A stretch of 24,986 nt of DNA, taken from JAKACU01 sp021821185. Lineage in GTDB: Bacteria > Bacillota > Bacilli > Alicyclobacillales > SLC66. The position numbers were made by a program, and so were the translations under genes. Shown here piece after piece: positions 15,934 to 23,260 of the stretch. Below the pieces are notes generated by a model. It was not told the DNA's origin, did not search any database, and saw only the letters and a program-made list of their open reading frames with translations. Within the stretch, counting starts at the first letter, position 1. Each line of letters starts with the position of its first letter. The stretch lies in assembly GCA_027343965.1 (NCBI GenBank), contig DAHWJX010000004.1, positions 1 through 24,986 on the forward strand. Direction: 5' to 3'.

Positions 15934-17615
15934 CCATTTTCCTTAACAAACGTATCGGCGGCCGATAATGTCAATGGCCTACTCAATAAAAAACCTTGCA
16001 TTTCATCGCAATCATGTTCATACAAAAAATCCAACTGTTCTTTCGTTTCAACGCCTTCAGCAATCACTCGCAAACGCAAACTATGGGCGAGCGAAATAAT
16101 AGCTCGTGTAATAGCGATGCCATCTGCTACATTAGGAATATCACGCATGAACGACTGGTCAATTTTCAACGTTTGGATCGGAAATCTCCGTAAATAACCT
16201 AACGATGAGTACCCCGTTCCAAAATCATCGATACTGACACGTACGCCAAGTTGTTCAAGCTCTTGTAACGTTTTATACGCTTGAGAGACGTTGGTCATGG
16301 CGATGGACTCAGTAATCTCAAGCTCCAGCAGTTCAGGATTGAGACCCGTTTCATTCAATATCGTAGAAATCATCTGCGCGAGATCCGGTTGCTGAAATTG
16401 TCGCGCAGATAAGTTGACGGCAATTCGAAAAAATGTATAGCCTTCCTGAACCCATACTTGCCTTTGACGGCACGCCTCGGTCAACACCCACTTGCCAATA
16501 GGAACGATCATACCTGTTCGCTCGGCAATAGGAATGAACAAAGATGGTAAGACAAGACCAAGATCGACATTATTCCAACGTAGGAGTACTTCCATACCAG
16601 TCATTTGCCCTGTTGCAATATCAAATTGCGGTTGATAGTACAGTAAAAACTCATCATTGATAAGTGCCTTATGTAAGCGTTTCTCCATCTCCATACTGTC
16701 ATGGGGAGCCATAACGGGATCATACAACTGATAGCTGTCTCCACCAAACTCTTTAGCATGGTACAACGCTAATCCAGCTTGTTCTAACAGTTCTTGCGCT
16801 GTTGGACAGCCTTCAACAGAACGCAATCCCCCACTGACAGTAACAAAAAGCTCTTGATCAGATAACGTCATCGGTTCTCGCAAAGTTCTGAATATGTCAT
16901 CAACCACACACGTGAGGTTTTCAGTCTGAGAAATTTGTATGAGCATACCAAACTCGTCGCCACCCATACGTGACAACCCTCGACATGACGTCATATCACC
17001 TAAACGCCGCGCGACCTCAATCAAAATGGCATCGCCAACGTGATAACCGTAACTCCCATTTATTGTACTAAGTCGATCAATATCTATAAGTAACAGCGCG
17101 ATATCCGGAGTATGTTCCGTGTTATAAAGTCTATAAGACACATCATGCGTAACTTGTTTCAAAAATCGTGTTCGAGAAATGAGTCCGGTCAATTCATCAT
17201 CAGGCGAATCTCGATGGACAAAAGGTTCATGTAACTCTCGGAGCAAAATACAGGTTGCCACTTGTCTGTCATTTGTCACCGGAAAAGCTTCTATAATGCC
17301 TCTTTTCACCTTACCCGAACGCATCTTAAAATCGATCGTCCGTTGAATCGGACCAGCTCGCAGATGCTCATCCAAGCCATTCGCAAAACCTAACGCATCG
17401 TTGTCTAAAATATCACGGATGGTGCACGTCGATAACTCTTGATGATCATACCCCATCCATGCGTGCGCAGCGTGGTTAGCGTAACGGATGATGCCCACGT
17501 CATCCACGATCAAGACGCCAACATACATGATATCGGCGGCACGCTGGAGCCACTGCGCTGAATTCCAGTCGGTCATAGTCAGTAATCGCCTCTCCCTGTC
17601 GTCCACAATCATCAT
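15924..17615 (-). CDS. PAS-GGDEF-EAL cyclic-di-GMP enzyme
   Basis: Makes and/or degrades the second messenger c-di-GMP in the cytoplasm. Order: PAS domain (about 20-125), GGDEF domain (about 140-300) with intact GGDEF at 218-222, and EAL domain (about 310-560). The EAL motif reads EVL (342-344), with NLSARQF, ELEITES, DDFGTGYSS (463-471), KIDQSF and AEGVET all intact, so phosphodiesterase activity is likely. The cyclase site is intact, but the inhibitory RxxD five residues upstream is absent (TSCR). No membrane segment. The longest start (17615) has no good ribosome site; the ATG at 17576 has AGAGG 12 bases upstream and may be the true start. It is divergent from 17745 and overlaps the small gene downstream. 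Confidence 0.93.
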   Translation of the reverse strand: MMIVDDRERRLLTMTDWNSAQWLQRAADIMYVGVLIVDDVGIIRYANHAAHAWMGYDHQELSTCTIRDILDNDALGFANGLDEHLRAGPIQRTIDFKMRSGKVKRGIIEAFPVTNDRQVATCILLRELHEPFVHRDSPDDELTGLISRTRFLKQVTHDVSYRLYNTEHTPDIALLLIDIDRLSTINGSYGYHVGDAILIEVARRLGDMTSCRGLSRMGGDEFGMLIQISQTENLTCVVDDIFRTLREPMTLSDQELFVTVSGGLRSVEGCPTAQELLEQAGLALYHAKEFGGDSYQLYDPVMAPHDSMEMEKRLHKALINDEFLLYYQPQFDIATGQMTGMEVLLRWNNVDLGLVLPSLFIPIAERTGMIVPIGKWVLTEACRQRQVWVQEGYTFFRIAVNLSARQFQQPDLAQMISTILNETGLNPELLELEITESIAMTNVSQAYKTLQELEQLGVRVSIDDFGTGYSSLGYLRRFPIQTLKIDQSFMRDIPNVADGIAITRAIISLAHSLRLRVIAEGVETKEQLDFLYEHDCDEMQGFLLSRPLTLSAADTFVKENGCG

Positions 17616-17646
17616 TACATGTTCTTACTCTAAAAAACAAGAGCCA

Positions 17647-17662
17647 TTTGTCGCATGACAAA
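17647..17662. promoter_or_regulatory. palindrome between the c-di-GMP gene and the NnrS-like gene
   Basis: TTTGTCGCATGACAAA has perfect 6-bp arms (TTTGTC/GACAAA) around GCAT, in the divergent gap. Size and spacing resemble dimer sites of CRP/FNR-type regulators (TTGxx-N4-xxCAA), though the sequence is not a standard one. A plus-strand -10-like TATACT at 17691-17696 lies downstream. Confidence 0.4.
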
Positions 17663-17744
17663 CATCACAAAAGTAAAACCTGAGCTATGATATACTGTGG
17701 TCAATCATGACAATTCAGCCACAAAATCGGGGGCGACAATCTAC

Positions 17745-19079
17745 ATGCAGACGGGGAACATAAAAAATCTATCAAAGTATAGCTTTCACCCCGATCTATT
17801 ACCTACTGTTTTTATCCTCTTCGCATTTCTTCATTTTACAATTGGTGTTGTCCTCGGCGCAACGATGGCCATTAATCTTTCGTTCGCTAGTGTTTTATTA
17901 CCCATTCACGCAGAGATCAATCCATTCGGTTGGTTAACTATGCTGATCTATGGAATGACGTATGCTATTTTAGCATTATTTGCTGGACTTAAGATGCACT
18001 ATCCTGTCTTCGGATGGCTTCATTTCCTTTTCGCTGAACTTGGCATCATCCTCATTTCATGGACCGCTATCGACCATACACAGTTAGTACTTATTATTGG
18101 AACTTTTTGTCAATTTATGGCCCCTTTGTTTTTTATGGGCAATATCTTGACATCTGTGTTTTTTTCGCGAAAACAACGGGCACAAAACCCACTTGTACAA
18201 GCAACGCCAGAGGCTGCGCAGCGTACTGTTGAACTTTCGCAAACATTTTTTATTAAAGAGTTTTTTGGTCGTTCATCGCAATCCAAACAGACAGATCGAA
18301 TTGCTCGTCGTGGAACAGACATCTCGCTGATGATTTTTATTATTGGAATGCTTATCGCCTTTATCGATACTATCACAGGCTCCTTTAATCCAGGTTCTTT
18401 GCCGCCACAACCTGTTTTGATTCTCGTTTTTTTCGGCTGGATCGCTGGCACTGTGTTGGCTGTCTCCTTACATCTATACCCGCGATATGCACGCTATGGC
18501 GTTATAAAAAGATGGCAAGCATCTGCAGGACAAGTAATCTGGCTTGTTGGCACGTTGATGGCAACAATCGGAGCCTATGGACCCGGCATGATCATGGACA
18601 TTGGTTTACGTATGCTAGGCGTATCGTTTCTCTGGTTTTCTTCACTGTATCTACTTCCAATGCATCGTGCATTTCGCGGCATAACTCATACAATCGCTTT
18701 CAGTTGGTTTGCAAGTTGGGTGTTCGCGTTTGTGTTTGGTCTTTTTCTCGTTAGTGGATGGGACCCTTTTTCACCATTTATGTTACACCTGCTTTTTTTG
18801 GGATGGATCACGACGCTAGCCTATGGCATCGGTCATACGTTTTTCCCTCTCCTTTTGCAAAAAAAACCGCTTGGCCCTTTGTCCCTGTGGCAAGTGATCG
18901 GTTCTGTACTTGGCGTATCGCTCATGGCCGTATCATTTTTCCTTATGCAATCCGGCATGTATTTTGCACTAGCCACTATACTACTCGGTATAGGTGGAAC
19001 AACTGCGGGAACATTCGCTCTCATCTTTATTATTTCTTTTTTGGTAGCTAAGACAAGCTCCCCTAGAAAAATCCAATAA
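17745..19079 (+). CDS. polytopic membrane protein resembling NnrS / heme-copper oxidase subunit I
   Basis: About 444 residues and roughly 12 hydrophobic segments, with a short basic loop after the fourth (about 150-205). Helices carry histidines in patterns that recall heme-binding membrane proteins: FLHFTIG near the N-terminus, FGWLHFLFAELG, SLHLYPRYARYG, HLLFLGWITTLAYGIGH followed by FFPLL. NnrS or an oxidase subunit I relative is the best guess, judged by eye; no metal-site comparison was possible. The ATG at 17745 is preferred over the GTG at 17697 because a -10-like box overlaps the latter. The ribosome site is weak (GGGGG, 11 bases). Confidence 0.5.
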   Translation: MQTGNIKNLSKYSFHPDLLPTVFILFAFLHFTIGVVLGATMAINLSFASVLLPIHAEINPFGWLTMLIYGMTYAILALFAGLKMHYPVFGWLHFLFAELGIILISWTAIDHTQLVLIIGTFCQFMAPLFFMGNILTSVFFSRKQRAQNPLVQATPEAAQRTVELSQTFFIKEFFGRSSQSKQTDRIARRGTDISLMIFIIGMLIAFIDTITGSFNPGSLPPQPVLILVFFGWIAGTVLAVSLHLYPRYARYGVIKRWQASAGQVIWLVGTLMATIGAYGPGMIMDIGLRMLGVSFLWFSSLYLLPMHRAFRGITHTIAFSWFASWVFAFVFGLFLVSGWDPFSPFMLHLLFLGWITTLAYGIGHTFFPLLLQKKPLGPLSLWQVIGSVLGVSLMAVSFFLMQSGMYFALATILLGIGGTTAGTFALIFIISFLVAKTSSPRKIQ

Positions 19080-19168
19080 AGCATGCGTCATCCGGGCTCT
19101 AGCACAGGAACTTCGCCCTGATCATTCGTATCGTATAGACGAAAAACCTATGTAGGGGGTTATTGTCT

Positions 19169-19486
19169 ATGGAATTTAATACAACCACAATGCAGCAATA
19201 TCACGGTCAGTGGATTCGCTGCGAATCTTTATATGGAACACATCACGGGCTTGTGTCCCATATTCTAGAACACGGCATTTTATTGGCCCATGCTGTACAA
19301 CTTTCGTCGTTAAACGAGAAGCAGGACAATGAAATTGAAGTACTACCCAATGCCCCAGACGTAGAAGCGCAGGATCCTATATTGCAATTTTTCCCTGGTC
19401 CATTCATACCACCTGCACCAGGCCTCTTTATCCCCTATGGCGCTATGCTCGGCGTATATGGCATGCGCCCTGGTCTGTATTGGTAA
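19169..19486 (+). CDS. small Pro/Phe-rich protein of unknown function
   Basis: 105 residues. The first half looks globular (QYHGQWIRCESLYGTHHGLV, an SH3-like or coat-type beginning), an acidic linker follows, and the C-terminus is aromatic and proline-rich: FFPGPFIPPAPGLFIPYG, then MLGVYGMRPGLYW. Such tails occur in spore-coat and other surface proteins of Bacilli, which makes a spore-layer role possible, but nothing proves it. The ATG at 19169 is nine bases after AGGGGG; a TTG two codons earlier is too close to that site. It is followed by a clear terminator. Confidence 0.65.
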   Translation: MEFNTTTMQQYHGQWIRCESLYGTHHGLVSHILEHGILLAHAVQLSSLNEKQDNEIEVLPNAPDVEAQDPILQFFPGPFIPPAPGLFIPYGAMLGVYGMRPGLYW

Positions 19487-19502
19487 AATTAAATCCATGG
19501 TG

Positions 19503-19542
19503 CAACCAGGTAGCGAGATGGATACTACCTGGTTGGTTTTTA
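19503..19542 (+). terminator. terminator after the small Pro/Phe-rich gene
   Basis: A perfect 11-bp stem, CAACCAGGTAG with CTACCTGGTTG, an 11-base loop, then GTTTTTAT. It is oriented for the plus strand and lies between convergent genes. Confidence 0.85.
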
Positions 19543-19554
19543 TCCAGATTGTTC

Positions 19555-20697
19555 TTATCCGCGTTGTACAAGCAAATCTCGCATAGTCAACGCCATTTGG
19601 CTTAGCTGTTGTGCTAAATTCCGTACTTTTTCCATGCTTTTGAGCTGACCTTCATCCGTGGCACCGATGGCGCTAAGTGCTGTGTTCATTTCCGATGTTC
19701 GATCCATAATGGGCGCTAGATGATGTTCAAGAGAAGCAATCGTATTCTTTACCTGAATGATATCAACTCGGTCCCCAATAGATGACATTTTGCAAACATC
19801 TTGCATCACAGCAAGGATTTGCCTTATTTCAACAATAGCCTGTGCCGTCACCTGTTTGTTCACAGTGATATTATGTTCTACATGACCAAGGACATCGGCA
19901 ATATGCAGGGCACCGCGAACCGTTTGATCGCCTTGTACAACGAGTTTGGAGAAGGATGTCGACATCTCTGAAGAAGTCAACGCAATGCCTGAAATCAACT
20001 CATTAAGCGTGGTAACCATCACATCGATATTTCTCGCCAAGTCTCCGATATCATCGTTTCGATCGCAATAAGGATGCAAATCAGTCACGAGTTTCCCTGA
20101 TGCCACATCACGCACAGTGTCCACCATGGCAAGGATAGGCCGCGATACGAGTCGTCGAACGAATACCCCGATAAGGGTAAGCGCTACCACAACTGCTAAA
20201 AGTCCGATACCAAGGACATCAGTCATAAGTTTACTAATGACACGCATATCGCTCACAAGGGAAAAGGTCACGCTCGCCGCATACACCGTCTGTCCATTGA
20301 CATGTATAGGAGCCACGATGCGCAGTGTCTGTCCACTTGCATTCGTTATCACGGTATTGCGTTCTACAGCAAGCTTACTATCAGGCGTCGCTTGGGAGCC
20401 TATGCGTTTCTTATCGGTGGAGGCTATATCATACAAATAACCTGTGAGTTTATAAATATCAAATGCTCGAATATCGTGATCCTGCGCTTTTAAATGCAAT
20501 AAAATCGATTCAAATTCAAAATCAGGTATACCACTTTCGAGTGCTGAATCGATCGTTTTGATAACGGATATCGCTTTTTGCTGAGCTTGATCGATAATCA
20601 TAGTCCGCGTTGTCTCATACACGGTAAATAGAGTTAACGAAAGGATAACAAGGCACAAAAAACCTACCGTCAAGACGAGCTTCTTATACAGCGACAT
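19555..20697 (-). CDS. short chemoreceptor-like protein lacking the signalling tip (paralog A)
   Basis: 380 residues: a first membrane helix (about 7-28), an extracytoplasmic Cache-like sensor (about 30-158, with IASTDKKRIGS), a second helix (about 160-182), HAMP (about 180-235) and a helical tail of only about 145 residues. The tail lacks the conserved hairpin tip of methyl-accepting proteins. Its start (ISGIALTSSEMSTSFSKLV) and end (EKVRNLAQQLSQMALTMRDL) align with the two ends of the full receptor at 23261-24892. The ATG at 20697 (MSLYKK) has AAAGGA ten bases upstream; the frame could be extended 49 codons but without a site. It is divergent from the ROK gene. It should not be able to bind CheA/CheW by the normal interface. 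Confidence 0.85.
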   Translation of the reverse strand: MSLYKKLVLTVGFLCLVILSLTLFTVYETTRTMIIDQAQQKAISVIKTIDSALESGIPDFEFESILLHLKAQDHDIRAFDIYKLTGYLYDIASTDKKRIGSQATPDSKLAVERNTVITNASGQTLRIVAPIHVNGQTVYAASVTFSLVSDMRVISKLMTDVLGIGLLAVVVALTLIGVFVRRLVSRPILAMVDTVRDVASGKLVTDLHPYCDRNDDIGDLARNIDVMVTTLNELISGIALTSSEMSTSFSKLVVQGDQTVRGALHIADVLGHVEHNITVNKQVTAQAIVEIRQILAVMQDVCKMSSIGDRVDIIQVKNTIASLEHHLAPIMDRTSEMNTALSAIGATDEGQLKSMEKVRNLAQQLSQMALTMRDLLVQRG

Positions 20698-20724
20698 GAC
20701 AAGGCCGTCCTTTCGCCGTTTCCC

Positions 20725-20753
20725 TTGAACAAACCTAATTTTAACATTATAGT
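20725..20753 (+). promoter_or_regulatory. ROK gene promoter, overlapping the reverse -10 of paralog A
   Basis: TTGAAC (20725-20730), 17 bases, TATAGT (20748-20753) on the plus strand. A perfect minus-strand TATAAT (20751-20746) overlaps the same -10 and would serve paralog A, though its -35 is weak. The two promoters could not be occupied together. Confidence 0.6.
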
Positions 20754-20774
20754 AGGCTATATAATGGCTCTTTG

Positions 20775-20794
20775 CAACCATCGAACTATGGTTG
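20775..20794. promoter_or_regulatory. candidate operator between the ROK gene and paralog A
   Basis: CAACCAT-N6-ATGGTTG, perfect 7-bp arms, just downstream of the ROK promoter and upstream of the paralog A -10. The position suits repression of both genes. As RNA it could also form a hairpin in the ROK leader. Confidence 0.45.
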
Positions 20795-20819
20795 TTTTGT
20801 CGTAACCGAGGTGTACCTG

Positions 20820-22016
20820 ATGAATGCCAATGTTGATGCGGCAACGATGCGAAAAATCAATCGAGCTACTGTCCTTCATGTGATTCGCGACAAACGAACC
20901 ACATCCCGTATTGACATTGCCCAAATCACAGGACTCAATAAAGCAACGGTATCCTACCTTGTCGATGATTTGATCAAAGAACAACTTGTCGAAGAGATCG
21001 GTTATGGTTCGTCAAGTGGTGGGCGCAAGCCAGTACTCTTAAAATTCAACGCTAATGCTACGTTTGCCATAGGTGTCGATGTACAAATTTCACAAATGAC
21101 AACCATTGCCGCTAACACGCGCGGGGAAATCATTTATAAACGAAGCACGCCAATCAGCGTATTGGATGATGAACAAAACTATAAAGAACATCTCATCGAT
21201 GTTATTAAGTTAGAAGTTGATACAGCCATACGTTCAGTTCCAAAAAGTCCTTATGGTATCGCTGGAGTAGGAATTTCTTTGCCAGGTATCGTCAACTTCA
21301 CCACAGGAACGGTATACTATCTTCCAAATATCCATATCTCTAATTGGGATTTTTTATCTGATTTGCAAGAAAGATTAGCTGTGCCTATTTTCGTTGATAA
21401 TGACGCCAACTGCGGAGCTTGGTGCGAATTTACACGAAGAAGCAATCGTGTGAAGAATCTTGTTCATGTACAAGTCGGGATTGGTATTGGCGTCGGATTA
21501 ATCGTAGATGGAAAGCTCTATCGCGGAAGTGGTGGACTAGCTGGGGAATTTGGACATATGACGATCTCTGCGATGGGTTTTGAATGCGCTTGTGGCAACT
21601 ATGGTTGCTGGGAAGAATACGCCTCAGAGCGAAGCCTGGTGCGCTACATTCGTGAGTCCGGAGCCAGTTTGCCTCCGATCACTGGCGATACGACGGTGGT
21701 TGAACACATCCTATACGAAGCTCAGCATGATAATCGTGCGTATATCCGCGCCTTTCACAGTCTTGGGCAGTACCTTGGCGTCGGCATCGCGAATATCGTC
21801 AACGGTTTAAATCCAGAGCAAGTCACGATAGGCGGTTACCTGTCACGAGCTGCCACCTTCATTTTGCCAGAAGTGGAACGGGTCTTACAGCATCGTGCCT
21901 TACTTGAAAATAAGGATATTACGTTGACCATCGCAGCTAACGACGCAGCCGCCGTAGGGGCTGCATTAATTGTCGTGGATCATACGTTATTTGCCGCTCC
22001 CCAAGAAGCCTTATAG
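20820..22016 (+). CDS. ROK-family transcriptional regulator (XylR/NagC type)
   Basis: 398 residues. An N-terminal winged helix (about 10-70, TSRIDIAQITGLNKATVSYL) is fused to a ROK sugar-kinase-like domain. The latter has VDNDANCGAW (D193 and D195 region), the GEFGHM motif (H246) and the zinc site CACGNYGCWEE (C256, C258, C263), all intact. ROK regulators with these features usually bind a sugar or sugar phosphate and release DNA; the ligand is unknown, and no sugar-use genes lie nearby. The ATG at 20820 has GAGGTG six bases upstream. It lies between two chemoreceptor-like genes and its end overlaps paralog B by six bases. Confidence 0.93.
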   Translation: MNANVDAATMRKINRATVLHVIRDKRTTSRIDIAQITGLNKATVSYLVDDLIKEQLVEEIGYGSSSGGRKPVLLKFNANATFAIGVDVQISQMTTIAANTRGEIIYKRSTPISVLDDEQNYKEHLIDVIKLEVDTAIRSVPKSPYGIAGVGISLPGIVNFTTGTVYYLPNIHISNWDFLSDLQERLAVPIFVDNDANCGAWCEFTRRSNRVKNLVHVQVGIGIGVGLIVDGKLYRGSGGLAGEFGHMTISAMGFECACGNYGCWEEYASERSLVRYIRESGASLPPITGDTTVVEHILYEAQHDNRAYIRAFHSLGQYLGVGIANIVNGLNPEQVTIGGYLSRAATFILPEVERVLQHRALLENKDITLTIAANDAAAVGAALIVVDHTLFAAPQEAL

Positions 22017-23135
22017 TTCCAGATCGCCTTCCACTTCAAAAGAAGAGATAAGCTGACGTAATTCCATCGCCATTTGATGCAACAACGCAGCTGATTGGTT
22101 CACACGTTGAACCGCACGAAGTTGTTCACTCACGGTATCACTAACTTGTCCCACATCGAGCGCGGTTTGCATCATATCTTCGTACATGTCTTGTAAAGAG
22201 GTTAGCATCTTTTGCAAGGCATCTTCAATGGCGATAACCATGTCAGGTTGCGCTTCATAAGCCTCATTGAGTGTGGTACATTGTGGTTCCAAAGCATGCA
22301 GACTGTCAAAAAGAACCCTTACTTCGGATGTCGTTTCAAACATCACTTGTAAGCGTAACAAGGATCCCTCATCTTTTAGTGATAAATCTCTCAGAACCTT
22401 AGAAACATTGTGCACACCGTCGAGCGTACGTTGAGATTGTGTTTGCAAATCTTCAAAAGAGGCCGTAATGAGCGAGAGCGCCCGAGAAATTCCTTCGATA
22501 AGGCTCTCTAAACTGTGTTCCATCGAGACAAAGCCCCGCGCTAACATACCCACCTCATCACGACGCAATGCCTCTGTTTCAACATGCCCAAAAGCATGCC
22601 TGCGAGCGATATCTTGTGCAGCACTAGCTATAGCCGTGAGTGGGTTGGACAAAAGGCGTTTAGAGAAAAACCACAAAAATGCTACGGCTACAACCATAGC
22701 CACCAAACCAACCCCTAGTACGCGCAGCAATAATGATCTAATGAGCGCCATATCGCGTGCAATGGATATCTGCATATGCGCCAAGTACACCGTATGACGA
22801 CTTACTTGCACGGTAGTCGTAAGATCAAGAAGATGTCCGATAATTTTGGTGACTACGACACCATTTTTATGTGTCGTATCAGGTATCCGCTGAAGATCAA
22901 AGCGATGAATCTGTGTATCTTGTCGCTTTAAGTACACAACAATGTCCTGCATTTGATATGGCGATATATTACTTTGCAACGCAGAATCAACCGTCAGAAT
23001 CACAGATAGCGCTTTCTTCTTCGCTTGATCCACCATCATACTTTGACTTTCGTCATAAACAATAGCGAGGGTGACTGAAAGAATGAGAAATAAAATCGTA
23101 CTTACAAGTACGATAAGCTTCTTATAAAGAGGCAC
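22011..23135 (-). CDS. short chemoreceptor-like protein lacking the signalling tip (paralog B)
   Basis: 374 residues starting MPLYKK: membrane helix (about 7-27), a shortened sensor region (about 28-133) that lacks the STD...IG segment kept by the other two paralogs, second helix (about 136-158), HAMP (about 157-212) and a helical tail of about 160 residues without the methyl-accepting hairpin. The end, QRVNQSAALLHQMAMELRQL, aligns without gaps to the ends of both paralogs. The start is GTG at 23135, eight bases after GGAGG. A consensus promoter with an inverted repeat lies upstream. It is convergent with the ROK gene, overlapping by six bases, with no terminator between them. Confidence 0.83.
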   Translation of the reverse strand: MPLYKKLIVLVSTILFLILSVTLAIVYDESQSMMVDQAKKKALSVILTVDSALQSNISPYQMQDIVVYLKRQDTQIHRFDLQRIPDTTHKNGVVVTKIIGHLLDLTTTVQVSRHTVYLAHMQISIARDMALIRSLLLRVLGVGLVAMVVAVAFLWFFSKRLLSNPLTAIASAAQDIARRHAFGHVETEALRRDEVGMLARGFVSMEHSLESLIEGISRALSLITASFEDLQTQSQRTLDGVHNVSKVLRDLSLKDEGSLLRLQVMFETTSEVRVLFDSLHALEPQCTTLNEAYEAQPDMVIAIEDALQKMLTSLQDMYEDMMQTALDVGQVSDTVSEQLRAVQRVNQSAALLHQMAMELRQLISSFEVEGDLEL

Positions 23136-23183
23136 ATACCTTCCCTCCGCCTCGACCTTGCCTGGCGCCTCAAAATCGACTGA

Positions 23184-23221
23184 TTTTAGACTAAGTATAT
23201 GTCAGTCTAAAAGTTTGTCAA
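23184..23221 (-). promoter_or_regulatory. promoter of paralog B with ROK-like operator
   Basis: Minus-strand TTGACA (23221-23216), 16 bases, TATACT (23199-23194). The -10 is bracketed by perfect 9-bp arms TTTTAGACT/AGTCTAAAA (23212-23204 and 23192-23184, 11 bases apart). The inner 25 bases have the form TTAGACT-N11-AGTCTAA, the same size and TTAG...CTAA ends as the xylose operators of Bacillus XylR, a ROK protein. A repressor there would block the promoter. Confidence 0.6.
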
Positions 23222-23260
23222 TCAAGACAAGGATTGGGTGAGGCGGATGGGTATTTACAC

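Noticed and set aside
17697..17744. GTG at 17697 as start of the NnrS-like gene
   Set aside because: No ribosome site, and it abuts a -10-like TATACT; the ATG at 17745 is preferred, though its own site is weak.
20698..20844. 49-codon N-terminal extension of paralog A
   Set aside because: It crosses the divergent promoter region, lacks a ribosome site, and the other paralogs start at the same M[SP]LYKK.
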